The notes under the pieces are model-generated. The model was not told the DNA's origin. It did not search any database and worked only from the letters and a program-made list of their open reading frames with translations. Shown piece after piece: positions 40,547-52,564 of a stretch of DNA of 64,000 bases (position 1 is the first letter of the stretch; each line of letters opens with the position of its first letter). The DNA is from Liriodendron chinense. Lineage: Eukaryota > Streptophyta > Magnoliopsida > Magnoliales > Magnoliaceae. The DNA is taken from assembly GCA_003013855.2 (NCBI GenBank), contig ML058484.1:4017344-4081343 (forward strand), read 5' to 3'. Position numbers and translations under genes: made by a program.

Positions 40547-41855
40547 AACTAAAACCTGAAACCATAAACCTAAAACTAAAACCTATAAGCTATACCTAAA
40601 CCGAAACCTAAACTCAATTCATCTAACTCTAAACCGGGGCCCTATAAGCTACGAAAATGCGTCCCTAAACCCGATCCCGAACCCGCAAATCCAAACCTAT
40701 GCCCTAAACCTAATCTCATGTCACCTAACCTAAACCTACACCTATTCCTAAATCCATTCACCTAACCTAAACCTAGACCCAAACACGAGAACCAAACCCG
40801 AAACCCGATCCCGTACCCAAAAATCTCAACCTATGCCTAAACCTAATCCTAAACTCAAATCTCCTAAACTAAACCTACACCTATTCCTAAATCCATTCAC
40901 CTAACCTAAACTTAGACCCAAACACGAAAATGCGACCCTAAACCCGATCCCGTACCCAAAAATCTCAACCTATGCCTAAACCTAATCCTAAACTCAAATC
41001 TCCTAAACTAAACCTACACCTATTCCTAAATCCATTCACCTAACCTAAACTTAGACCCAAACACGAAAATGCGACCCTAAACCCGATCCCGTACCCAAAA
41101 ATCTCAACCTATGCCTAAACCTAATCCTAAACTCAAATCTCCTAAACTAAACATACACCTATTCCTAAATCCATTCACCTAACCTAAACTTAGACCCAAA
41201 CACGAAAATGCGACCCTAAACCCGATCCCGTACCCAAAAATCTCAACCTATGCCTAAACCTAATCCTAAACTCAAATCTCCTAAACTAAACCTACACCTA
41301 TTCCTAAATCCATTCACCTAACCTAAACTTAGACCCAAACATGAAAACCTAACCCGAAATCCAATCCCGTACCCGACTATCTCAACCTATGCCTAAACCT
41401 AATCCTAAACTCAAATTACCTAAACTAAACCTACACCTATTCCTAAATCCATTCGCCTAACCTAAACTTTAACCCAAACACGAAAACCTAACCTGAAACC
41501 CGATCCCGAACCCGAAAATCTCAACCTATACCTAAGCCTAATCCTATATTCAAATCACTTAAACTAAACCTACACCTATTCCTAAATCCATTCGCCTAAC
41601 CTAAACTTTAACCCAAACACGAAAACCTAACCCGAAACCTGATCCCGAACCCGAAAATCTCAACCTATACCTAAGCCTAATCCTATATTCAAATCACTTA
41701 AACTAAACCTACACCTGTTCCTGAATCCATTCACCTAACATAAACCTAGACCCAAATATGAAAACCTAACCCGAAATCCAATCCCGAACCCGAAAATCTC
41801 AACCTATGACTAAACCTAATCCTAAACTCATGTCACTTAAACTAAACCTGACTCT
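40547..41855. repeat. Tandem array of a 139-base unit rich in CCTAAAC
   Basis: The landmark AAATCTCAAC recurs at 40821, 40960, 41099, 41238, 41377, 41516, 41655 and 41794, exactly 139 bases apart, with a shifted, diverged copy at 40687. The unit is made largely of CCTAAACC/ACCTAAAC words like degenerate plant telomere repeats (CCCTAAA), but it is not a telomere. Copies diverge towards both ends. Confidence 0.95.
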
Positions 41856-41873
41856 AATCTTTGCATTGTAGAT

Positions 41874-44800
41874 ATGGATAAGAGTTGGATGCAAGCTAAG
41901 AATCGGTTTGGCCCAGAGTATAAAGAAGGTGTTAAGGAGTTCATGAAATTTGTGAGAGATCGGGCAGATTTAGGTAATAGAATTAGGTGTCCATGCCGAA
42001 AATGCAAGAACATGATTCACAAGACATTGGACAAAGTGGAAGATGATTTGTTCATAGTTGGGATTGACCAGGGTTACACTTGGTGGATTCATCATGGTGA
42101 AGACTTCCACCAAAGAGTTGAGGCCACTGAAGTCCTTGCTGACCCAATTGTGCGTAATGACGAGGATGAAGATATTGACGATATGCAAGATATCATTGGG
42201 GATGTGTTAAGGGGAACAATTGCGGATACTGATTTTGCAGCGACAAGTACTAGCCAGGATATTCCTCCTATGGGTGATGCCGAATCAGAAAAGTTTAGTA
42301 GGTTGTTGAGGGATGCGCAACGTCCACTCTATCCGGGGTGTCGGAACTTCTCCAAGTTGAATTTCCTTACAAGGTTACTTCATTTAAAGACAATAAATCG
42401 TTGGAGTAACAAATCGTTCGACATGTTACTTGGCTTGTTGAAAGAAGTATTACCTGAAGGTGAGACATTGCCTAAGTCTCATTACGAGGCAAAATCGTTA
42501 ATGCGAGACTTGGGCCTTGGTTACATCCTCATACATGCATGTATAAATGATTGTGTATTGTATTGGAAAGAACATGAAAATGTTGAGGAGTGTCCACAAT
42601 GTGGAGAGTCTAGGTGAAAATATGACGAAGCTAAGCGTAAGAAAATTCCACAAAAGGTGTTAAGGTACTTTCCATTGAAACCCAGATTACAAAGATTGTT
42701 TACGTCAAGCAAGACGGCTGAAGATATGAGGTGGCATAAGGAGAAACGCCTTCATGATGATAATACATTGAGGCATCCCGCTGACTCTGAAGCCTGGCAA
42801 CATTTTGATAAGCAATATGACTGGTTTGCAGAGGATTCTCGCAATGTTCGGCTAGGTCTTGCAAGTGATGGTTTTAATCCATTTGGTAATATGAGTAGCT
42901 CGTACAGTATGTGGCCAGTGATACTTATGCCCTACAATTTACCTCCTTGGTTGTGTATGAAGGAATCATTTTTTATGATGTCGTTGCTTATTCCTGGACC
43001 CAAGTCACCGGGGAATGACATTGATGTGTATCTCCGACCGTTAGTAGATGAGTTAAACGAGTTGTGGAGTCAAGGTGTCCAGACGTATGACACTTTTGCA
43101 GAACAGACGTTTCGATTGCACGCAGCGGTTTTGTGGACAATAAATGACTTCCCTGCATATGAAAATTTGTCTGGGTGGAGCACGAAGGGAAAGTTGGCTT
43201 GTCCTACATGTAGTACTGAGACTTGTTCATTGTCATTGAAGCATGGTAAGAAAACGTGTTATATGGGCCATCGTCGCTTCCTTCCGAGGGATCATAATTG
43301 GCGCAGGAAGACGGTAATCTTTGATGGCAAACAAGATCATAGGCCACCACCGAAAGAACTATCTGCAGAAGATGTGTTACAACAGCTGAGTAACATTGAA
43401 GAAGTTAGATTTGGTAAGGCACCGCACTTGAAGAAGAGAAAACGTACAGTATTGGAGTACAACTGGAGGAAGAAGAGCATTTTTTTTTAGTTGCCTTATT
43501 GGAGTCATCTGAAATTATGACACAACTTGGATGTCATGCATATTGAGAAGAATATATGTAACAATGTCTTTGGAACATTGATGAACATAGAGAAGAAAAC
43601 AAAAGACAGTTTTAAGGCTCGATTGGATCTACAAGCAATGGGTTTAAGGAAAGAGTTGCACTTGTAACCACATGGAAATTCATATACTATACCAGCAGCA
43701 TGCTACACATTGACAAAACTAGAGAAAAAACGTGTATGTGAATGGTTGAACAAGGTGAAATTTCCAGACGGGTATGCATCGAATATCTCTCGGCGCGTCA
43801 ACATTACGGACTGTAAGGTAACAGGAATGAAAAGTCATGACTGTCACGTCCTTCTTCAACGCCTACTACCGGTTGCGATTCGTGGATTCCTCAACAAGGA
43901 TGTCAGTGCTACGCTGATTGAGTTGGGGATATTCTTTAAGGATTTGTGTTCGAAATCTTTAAATGTAGAGGTTATTAAACGACTGGAGAAGGATATTGTC
44001 GTAATCCTTTGCAAACTTGAAAGAATTTTTCCACCTGCGTTTTTCGATGTCATGGTACACCTAGCAATTCACTTACCGCACGAAGCGAAGCTTGCAGGCC
44101 CAGTACAATATCGTTGGATGTATCCGATCGAAAGGTGATAGAACAATGATCATAAATTTTTTTTCATTCCATAAACTACGTATATCCATGTTTTCATGTC
44201 TTAAACATATTGATTTTGTGTACAGATACCTTCACACATTAAAACAATATGTGAGGAATAAGGCACGTCCAGAGGGATCCATTGCTGAGGCGTACATTGA
44301 TAATGAGTGCCTGACATTTTGCTCCATGTATCTTCGTGGCATAGAGACTAGATTCAACCGAGAAGATCGTAATGCCGATGCAGGGCAGGAGCATGAACAA
44401 GGACTCATATCTGTATTCGCACATAACGTCCGTCCTTTAGGATCGCCGACGTTTTAGGATATGGACCCTCGGGATCTTGCGAAGGCGCGGTGGTATGTGT
44501 TGCATAACTGTGAAGAAATAGAGTCGTACTTGGAGTAAGTCTTCGCACATAATTATTGTATATCTACAGACAGTTTTAATCTCAAAATTTCTTGCTTACA
44601 ACGTACCAATTGTGTATAGCGAACACATCGAGGAGATGAAGTCCCAATACCCTACAAATTATGATCGAATGCATCAGGATTTGTTTCCAGAATGGTTTGC
44701 AAAACGTGTAAGCTTAATTTACCTTCTATCTCACCACACTTACAATATTGTTGTATTGCACAATATTTACACGTAATTTTAAATGCCTAAACGTACATTT

Positions 44801-45613
44801 ATATTCTGTACGTGATGATAGATGAAGATGTTGCGCGCTAGCAACTCTGCGGATGCATCTGATGCGCTCTACTCACTGGCGTGTGGCCCTGATAGACGTG
44901 TATCTAGATATACAGGTTGTATTGTAAACGGGATTCGGTTCCACACTGAGGAGCGTGAGAAATATAGGACCACACAAAATAGTGGTGTGGTTGTGAAGGG
45001 AACACATGAGGAGGTCGAAATTGATTTTTATGGCGTTTTGACGGATATTATTGAGCTGAGTTATTGTATGAGAAAGCGGGTGTACTTATTTAAATGCGAT
45101 TGGTGGGACATTGGAAATAAAAAGTTGGGAATACAGACTGATAATTACTTCACGAGCGTAAATTTATCTCGGAAGTGGTTTAAAGATGACCCATTTATCA
45201 TAGCCGGCCAAGCCGAACAAGTATTCTACCTCGCTGACACCAAGTTAGGCGGCTCTTGGCACGTGGTGCAGAAAATAAAGCCCAGGAACATATTTGACGT
45301 TCCCGAAGTAGACGTTGAAGATAACGATGAAGGGAGTAATAGAACGTCGTCAGTTGAACAAGCATACCAAGAAGACATGCCATCTTGGGATAGAGGGAAT
45401 GATCCAAATGTTGATATTGATGTGGTGCAATTGAATAGAGATGATGTGCCACCTGATCATGTTGATGCCTCAATCATAAATGACATTGTTAGAGATGATA
45501 GCGCTTTCATCGATGACAATGTTGCAGACGATGAAGAGGAAATTCTGATCAGCGATAGTGATGGTGAAGAAGAAAGAGTCCTAAGCGATAATGATTCAGA
45601 CGACGATTATTAA
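41874..45613 (+). pseudogene. TNP2-type CACTA transposase with five nonsense codons
   Basis: Four exons join in frame: 41874-44134, 44226-44534, 44620-44707 and 44822-45613, with GT/AG borders, giving 1,149 codons. In order: a transposase-associated zinc-binding N-terminus (MDKSWM...RCPCRKCKN, residues 1-70), the transposase tnp2 region (from about 42727; MRWHKE, HNLDVMHIEKN near 43535, YPIERYLHTLKQYVRNKARPEGSIAE across intron 1) and a DUF4216-like C-terminus (about 44960-45300), ending in an acidic tail. In-frame stops are at 42615 (TGA for TGG), 43488 (TAG), 43521 (TGA where CGA is expected), 43665 (TAA) and about 44456 (TAG). No frameshift is seen. It is followed by the second CACTA gene. 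The protein cuts and joins the element ends in relatives. Confidence 0.9.
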
Positions 45614-45750
45614 ATGTATACAAGATTTACATGTAATTTTTCAATTCGATTAATTTGATTATTACATGTATATATGTTTTACAAGTCATGATTTTTTTCC
45701 TGAATTGACTTGTTGAAAATCTGCATTTACAGTTAAGTCACTTTCTGATC

Positions 45751-46131
45751 ATGTCCTCCACAAATTGGAGCGTAGCGGAAGCACGCAACATACTTCATCA
45801 GCTGTTGCGGATGGACTTTCCGGCCCTATATTCTTCTGGTATGGCCAGAGAGATACCCGGTCTGGTCGAGATATGTAGGAAGGAAGACGATGACTCAGAT
45901 GAAAGATTATACAATCTCAAAGAAATTCCGGACCTGATTGAGGAATATAATCGCGGAAAACTTCGTATGGAAGATGCGACATTATCACTTGCACATCTGA
46001 ATGGAGTCCCGAGAGATCAGATTTCTCCTATTGTGACTGGCATGTTGGCTGTAACAATGTCAAGTGCTTCATACAGCATCGAATATACATCTGCAGCGTA
46101 CGATAACTTACGCAGGGAGTATTTCGGATAG
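45751..46131 (+). CDS. Unrecognised 126-residue protein inside the CACTA element
   Basis: An ATG-started frame (MSSTNWSVAEARN...) between the TNP2 gene and the Transposase_24 gene, same strand. It is mixed in composition, with an acidic stretch (KEDDDSDE, about residues 50-57), predicted helical segments and no membrane part. I do not recognise the family. It may be a separate accessory protein of the element or the 5' coding exon of the following gene, in which case a splice donor before 46129 would be needed. An untranslated, by-chance frame is less likely because the codon use looks ordinary for a protein. Confidence 0.5.
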   Translation: MSSTNWSVAEARNILHQLLRMDFPALYSSGMAREIPGLVEICRKEDDDSDERLYNLKEIPDLIEEYNRGKLRMEDATLSLAHLNGVPRDQISPIVTGMLAVTMSSASYSIEYTSAAYDNLRREYFG

Positions 46132-46392
46132 TTGATCCGAAGTTGATTTGTATTACAATGAGATATATGTATTTAATATAGAATGACAATGTGTAATGGA
46201 TTTTTCAACTTTTATATTCTGTTTACGGTTTTATTATATTCTGTTTACGGTTTTATTATATCCTGCTTGCATTATAGTGTAATGGTCTAATCATATTTTT
46301 ATCATTTCTCTAAGCATAAGCACAAATTCACTCTGCAATGATGTTCATAAACTTGCATTGACATTGTTTAAATTTATAAGTTTGTATTTCAG

Positions 46393-48059
46393 ATATATTC
46401 AGTCATAGCACCAGGTGGGAGATCAGGTCGTTCGCGCACTGGATCTACCCCTTCCACCCGTGATGCGACGCAGACAGCATCGACGTTGCACGGTGCATCA
46501 CAGTCATCTGATCCTTCGGTTCAGCATACACCGGGCACTGCATGTAAGTCTAGACATTTATTTAGTGATTTCTGTTTATATTGTTACTTACATATATCTT
46601 TTCGCAGCAGCATCTTCTACCAGCCGACGAGGACGTGGACCCACGCGTGGGTTAGTTTTAGAGCGACTTACGCGTGAGGGTAGGGTGGCAGTAGAGTTCC
46701 CACAGGACTGCCTTAGACCTGTTGGGGACAGTGCCAGATTGTTTACGTCTGAGGTCGGTGTCCTATGCCGATCTCTGATCCCCGCCACCACCCCCCGTTG
46801 GACTGACGTGACAGATGATGTGCGACAGCTCATCCGTCAGCGCTTTCAGGTAAAGTTTAGTAAATTGAAATTTTCTTTTGTGAAAGTTCATTTACGGTTA
46901 AGTCCTATTGTTAATAAGTTTATTCCCTTAATTTATTATTTACGAAACTGCAGGATAAATTTGAATTCGATTTGAATGTTCCCTACATTTCTCATGCCGT
47001 CGACGACATGATTAGGGAGCGGTTCAAGGAGTACCGCGGAGAGTTGCACCAGCGGTACAAGCGGTGCAGGACACACGATGAGGCCGTACAGTCCGCACCG
47101 CCACACGTTAGTACAGACGACTGGCGGATACTCTGCGAGAGATTTTCGTCGGAGGCTTTTCAGGTAATATTTACATGTACGATATCTTACGGTAACAATT
47201 AAATTCGCAATTAATTTCGCAATTAATAGAAATGTATTTTGTATAATGTGTTCAGAAGAGGAGCAGAATAAATTCTGCGAACAGGGAAAAGTTACAAGTG
47301 AACCACGTAGCTGGTTCAAAGTCATTTGTACGACATCGTTACGACATGGTAAGAAATTATTGATGATTATTAAGTTAATATATTATTTTGATTGGCATTT
47401 ATTATAAGTCTTTTTTCCTTTCGATTGCGCAGCGGGATTCCGTCACTGGCCAGGAGCCTGGACCAGTAGACCTCTACAGAGGGACTCACTGTCGGCAGGC
47501 GACGGGATCTTGGGTTCATCCTAGAGCCAGTGAGCATTGGGTAAAAATCTTTACTTTGTTAAATTTAATTGCGCATTGATTGATAATAATGTCATTCATG
47601 TCATTTTTTATGAAATTTCATATCTTTTCATTACAGGCGGCGATGGACACCATACGCAGTCAGCCCACTCCCGATGGTAGTCAGCGGAGTGAGCCAGAAA
47701 TCCTGAGCGAGGTGCTTGGCACCCGTTCTGGATATGTGCGTGGGCTTGGCCATGGTGCTAAGCTCATGGCACAAACTAGAGCTGGCTCCAGCCGATCCGT
47801 AGCTGGTGAGAGCACTCAACGCCGAGCTGACATCGCAGAGAGAGAGGTTCAGCAGCTACGGATCGTCGTCGATGGGATTCGGGAGCAGCTAGAGAGGCAG
47901 AGGGAGGAGGAGGAGAGGCGACGGGAGGAGCAGGAGAGGAGGATCGAGGAGTTGCGGCAGGAGCATGAGCGACGGATGCAGGAGATGTTTCAGGCTCTCG
48001 CTGCACGCCTTGGCGCCGATGCCCCGCCACCTCCCCCACCTCCGCCTTCATCTTCCTGA
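46393..48059 (+). CDS. Transposase_24 (Ptta/En/Spm, TNPA-like) protein, six traced exons
   Basis: Exons that join in frame: 46393(?)-46543, 46608-46849, 46954-47163, 47256-47348, 47433-47540, 47637-48059, all with GT/AG borders. The product carries the family marks in order: RRGRGPTRGLVLERL, the ISHAVDDMIRERFKEYR region, WRILCERFSSEAFQ, VNHVAGSKSF, GQEPGPVDLYRGTH, SQPTPDG and VLGTRSGYVRGLG, then a coiled coil rich in Glu/Arg (about 47830-47990) and a proline/serine tail. No stop interrupts these exons. The 5' start is not fixed; an upstream exon is probable. By family it should bind DNA, most likely the subterminal ACCGACGAAA repeats; that is inference. Confidence 0.82.
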
Positions 48060-48282
48060 TTATTTTTTTTAATATACGACTTTTAACTTGTATATATTTG
48101 TGTGTGGATGAATATTGTTTGTTTGTGGATGTGGAATGGATTATTTGTGTATGGATGATGTACTTTTTGTTTGTTTGTATGTTTGTGCATGTGAGTAGGA
48201 TTCAAAATGTATAGGTTTTTTTACAGGTGTATATCAGGAATTTTCCTGAATTTTTGAAAACAAATGGAACCGAGAAAGGAAA

Positions 48283-48757
48283 AACTTTTACCGACGAAAT
48301 ATTTCGTCGGTAAAAGAAAGCAAAAACTTTTACCGACGGAATATTTCGTCGGTAAAAAGCTCTGAGATGCTTTTACCGACGAATTATTCCGTCGGTAAAA
48401 GTTTTATCATGTTTTTACCTACGCATTATTTCGTCGGTAAAAAGTTTTTCCTTTCTTTTACCGACGAAATATTTCGTCGGTAAAAGTTTTAACGTGTTTT
48501 TACCTACGCATTATTTCGTCGGTAAAAGTTTTTTCACCGACGTATCATTTTCAATCCCGACAAAATTCATATGTTTGGCCGACGAATAATTTCGTCGGTA
48601 ATGGTTCAATTATTACCTACGAAAAAATTATTTCGTCGGTAAAAACCTTTACCGACGGCCTTTCTGCGACGATGTTAGCCGCGAAAAATTTCGTCGGGAA
48701 AAACATTTCCCGACGAAATTTTACTGATTACCGACGAAATCATTCGTCGGTAAAAAT
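48283..48757. repeat. Right subterminal repeats of the CACTA element
   Basis: About 18-20 copies of TTTTACCGACGAAA and its reverse, many as inverted pairs, filling the last 475 bases before the right end. They mirror the left block and start about 225 bases after the stop codon of the Transposase_24 gene. Confidence 0.92.
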
Positions 48758-48773
48758 GGAATTTTTTGTAGTG

Positions 48774-48954
48774 CAGCGACCTATCCTAGCAACCCGTCTA
48801 AAAAAAGCTAAAAAACGTCCAGAGAGTTTGGACTCTAAACTGCACTAATCTATCCGCTGGCCAACCAGTCGAGTGACTGGTCAGTGGACTCTATTTATGC
48901 ACATTAATGAGGCATTCACAACAGTTTGCAAACAGCTTGCTGCTATACTTGTTT

Positions 48955-48956
<2 letters not shown>
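48774..48956 (-). repeat. LTR remnant, part 2 (beyond the CACTA element)
   Basis: The continuation of the LTR at 36626-37098, beginning with the duplicated CAG. It runs to the TA microsatellite at 48957 and no clear LTR terminus is left, so the far end is lost or hidden in the microsatellite. Confidence 0.6.

Positions 48957-49012
<56 letters not shown>
48957..49012. repeat. (TA)n microsatellite
   Basis: About 28 TA units. It forms the left border of the foldback element that follows. Confidence 0.95.
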
Positions 49013-49015
<3 letters not shown>

Positions 49016-49018
49016 CAG

Positions 49019-49383
49019 TCTCAAGTCCAACCGGTTGGACCACAATTTGCAACCCACCCAGGAGATTGCTTCCAACCTGTTAAGTGATTGTGAAATCCAA
49101 TCCTACTAATAAGTTGGCCCCACCATAAGGAACAATTCATACAAAAATAAGCTGCATCTACTGACCCAGTGTACCACACTTGAATTTTGCTATTAATCAA
49201 TGGCTATACACTGTTTTCTATATTGTAGCTCACTTAATGATTAGATAGGGCTGATTTTTGAACTAGGGAATCCTCATGGTGGGGCCAACCTAATAGGAGG
49301 ATTGGATTTCACAAGCACTTAACAGGTTGGAAGAAATCTATTGGGTGGACTACAAATTGTGGTCCAACCGGTTGGACTTGAGA
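49019..49383. mobile_element. Second type of foldback MITE, bounded by microsatellites
   Basis: Left arm TCTCAAGTCCAACCGGTTGG and right arm in reverse the same 20 bases, with pairing over about 110 bases on each side (GACCACAATTTG, CTTCCAACCTGTTAAG, TTGGCCCCACCAT). It lies between a (TA)n tract on the left and a (CT)n(TA)n tract on the right, and directly abuts the next foldback element. Eroded relatives are at 34925 and 55990. Confidence 0.78.
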
Positions 49384-49384
49384 G

Positions 49385-49923
<539 letters not shown>

Positions 49924-49933
<10 letters not shown>

Positions 49934-50220
49934 CGCACCCTATTTTGTCCTGTTGTGGTCCTTTAATGGTCGGGTATACAATCACCATTGCTTCTATTTG
50001 GTGTGGCCCACCTGAATTTTGGAACGATCTGATTTTTGGGCCCCTGTCCCAACCTGTGCTACCCATCAGATGGTTGGGGTGGATCTCACACACGTGTTTC
50101 AGTGTGGCGATCGGCATTGTCGGAGATGCCTGTATGAGGTCTCTCTCTCAAATTGGATTTCCTTCATGTATGATTTTTGTTCTTGGGAGACGGAGATTTC
50201 ATTCTGAACTGTATTGATCT
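49924..50220. repeat. Dispersed GTGGCCCACCTGAATTTTGG-type repeat
   Basis: A member of the abundant family (GGTGTGGCCCACCTGAATTTT, GGGTGGATCTCACACACG, in pieces). Non-coding. Confidence 0.5.
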
Positions 50221-52372
50221 GTGTTTCTAAACTGTATTGATCTGTGTTTTTTTTTTTTTTTTTTTTTAGTATTATGTGATTTTTGTTGTGAATTCTGTTG
50301 GGATTTGAGACTGTTCTGTTACTGCATTAGATGTAACAGTATGCTGTGACCTGCATTTTTGCATTTGCATTTGGATGTTGATGCTAGCGTTTGGAGTTGT
50401 CTCAAACATGTAGCTAGAAGGAGGTCCACCCATTCCAGTTGATATATGCGTCAACTATGGTTTGGGGGCGTCCAAACTTTCAGGGAAGGGTGAGTTCGAT
50501 TTTATTGAGAAAACAACCAGAGATCCCGAACTTCTGTAATCATCTCTGCGACTTCCTGAGGATCCCGTCCCTCATTCATCCAGCCTATCATACATCCATC
50601 TGCATTTAAATGTGGTGCTTCTTCTTGGTTAAGGCTGTCTTGTTGATTGACGCAGAATGTTCTGCTTGCTATCATACATCCATCTGTATAGAAATGTGGT
50701 GCGCGCTCTATGCAGATGGAATACTAAGTGATTAAATCCCTTGGTAGTTATTAAAGTTGGTTTTTTTCTTTCATATATTGATATCATTAGCTGTTTCCTC
50801 AGCTGCTTTTCTGCCACATTAGAACTCTCATGCTAGCTTTTTCAGTCATTTTTATAACTAAGGGATTGTCACTGTCATTAAGGATACTGGAGTTGTCTTT
50901 TTCTTTTCCCATTTTTTATTCCTTTAGAAATGTAGATGCTTTGGGTCTATTATGTGAAGGTATGATTCTGGTATTTAAAAGAAATCATTTGTACACTTGC
51001 TTCTGCAATGACAATAGTGCCATGGTTTTTTAAATTTGAAGATTTCAGGAATTTTAAAAATAAAGGGCTCTTTTGATCCCAAGTTAACACAATCCTTCCA
51101 ATCATTGCACTTCTGCTCTGTCTAATACATTTCTCTGCAGGAGTGTAATATGTAGCCTTCGAAGGGAGCTCCTGCCATGGAATGCAATTCTCTGAATCTG
51201 GTCTGCTCATTTTTAGCAATCACTGAAATCCGGCTATGAATCCATTTCTTTTGTTGCAACTCACTTAAGAGTTGTACCCTCTTTCGATATTTGGTTTGCA
51301 TATTACCAAAATTAGAAAAGAAAAGGGTTCATCGACTGTTTTTTTTTTTTTTTTTTTTTTTTGGATTTTTTGGGTATTGACATAAAATTGGCTATTTAAC
51401 TTTTGTAAGATGGAATTGAAGCAATTGGATCCTATTATGCTATGTTGTTCGCTATGGTGTTCTGATCTATCTACCTATCATTTCTGAATGCATCTCTCTT
51501 TGTTTTGTTTTTTGTTATCTTCTGTCTTTTCCCCAAATTTTTCAGGCTAGCCATCATGTTGGAACTGGTGACCAAGAACCACTTCTCCCTAAATGATGTT
51601 ACTCTTGAGGTATGCTACTGCACCTTAATTTCTTTCTTTATGGGAGAATATACCAAATGCCCCTTTTATTTTATTTTATTGTTTTCCGCACATCAACTGG
51701 CATATCATAGATGTAGGAACTGATGTCTAAAAATTCAATTTATCTGATTTTGATGATTTTCAAAGGAGGGTTATAGAGGTAGATTATTATATTAGACACG
51801 AATTGATAATTGGTTGCTGCCAGGCAGAAAAACCCGTAATATTTATTGTTGTATATAATCTGCCCTATAACCCTCCTTTGCCTAGGCTGGGGACTAGATA
51901 GTGAAGTCGCTGCCAGACAGATATACAGTACGTCGTCATTGTGGTCGTCATCATTATTGTTATTTTGTCTTGGATGCCTTTCTGTTGACTTTTTTCTTGA
52001 TGTATTGATAAAAGAAGAAATGAAGCTTGTTTCTCTGATCTTTTGCAGATCCTCATGAACCTCCAAAGGTTAATTTCTGGCAGGATCCAATGAGCCCATC
52101 TAAATGGAAAGAAGAGCATGTAAGTGTTGAATGGAAGTTTGAAATTACATAAACTTTAATCTGATGCGTATAATAATATAAATCCCCTTTACTACTACTT
52201 TTTTTTTTTTTTTTGTCGTTATGGTTAAGAAACTCTGCAAAATTTTATTATAGGATTTTCTTGTGAAGTTATATATCATGTAGCTTTACTTCGATTTTAG
52301 ACTGGAGATGAGACATTTGTGGCAGGGATACTCCATCTATTCAAAATAATTTTATGTGGATAGGATGAATGC
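50221..52372 (+). other. Possible decayed host gene region with two exon-like blocks
   Basis: Unlike its surroundings this stretch has no transposon phrases and looks like intron DNA with T-rich tracts. Two blocks have splice borders: 51546-51609 (TTTTTCAG|GCTAGCC ... CTTGAG|GTATGC) and 52049-52119 (TTTTGCAG|ATCCTC ... GAGCAT|GTAAGT). The second reads DPHEPPKVNFWQDPMSPSKW in one frame, which looks like a conserved protein, but the frame does not join that of the first block (LVTKNHFSLNDVTLE) without a one-base shift. I do not recognise the family. It could be a pseudogene, a misread splice site or chance. A 33-base phrase is repeated at 50585 and 50671. Confidence 0.35.
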
Positions 52373-52564
52373 AAACATTACTCAGTTGGGTTCGAAGCCT
52401 TTACCTCGTTGGAAGACTCTGCGGAGTTTCAACAAGAGGTCTAGGTATCGAAACCCATCAGGGTGAAACTCCCGCTGCTAACCGCACTAATGGGTGCGAT
52501 GTATGACTGACCGGGTGGGTGTGTTGCATGACTAACCAAAAAAAAAAAAAAAAACATTACTCAG
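52373..52564 (+). mobile_element. tRNA-derived SINE with 13-base target duplication
   Basis: The body (52386-52551) ends in about 17 A. AAACATTACTCAG flanks it at 52373-52385 and 52552-52564, the mark of LINE-driven insertion. CTCGTTGGAAGACTC and GGTATCGAAACCC resemble boxes A and B. The 3' part TTGCATGACTAAC is shared with the SINE at 54264. Confidence 0.85.

Larger units (their letters stand above)
37099..48773 (+). mobile_element. CACTA (En/Spm) DNA transposon, structurally complete
   Basis: The ends are CACTACAAGAAAA (37099 on) and, in reverse, CACTACAAAAAATTCC (ending 48773). The 3-base duplication CAG flanks it (37096-37098, 48774-48776). Both subterminal regions are filled with ACCGACGAAA-type repeats. 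Inside are a TNP2-type transposase gene, a Transposase_24 gene and an extra open frame, all on the plus strand, plus two tandem arrays. At 11,675 bases it is of normal size for an autonomous CACTA element, but TNP2 has five in-frame stops. It inserted into an older LTR. Confidence 0.96.

Noticed and set aside
40547..41855. Interstitial telomere or telomere-repeat array
   Set aside because: The words are CCTAAAC-like but embedded in a regular 139-base unit with much other sequence; no run of exact CCCTAAA repeats.
41874..48059. Bacterial-style operon of three genes
   Set aside because: Plant introns with GT/AG borders split the genes; shared orientation is normal for CACTA elements.
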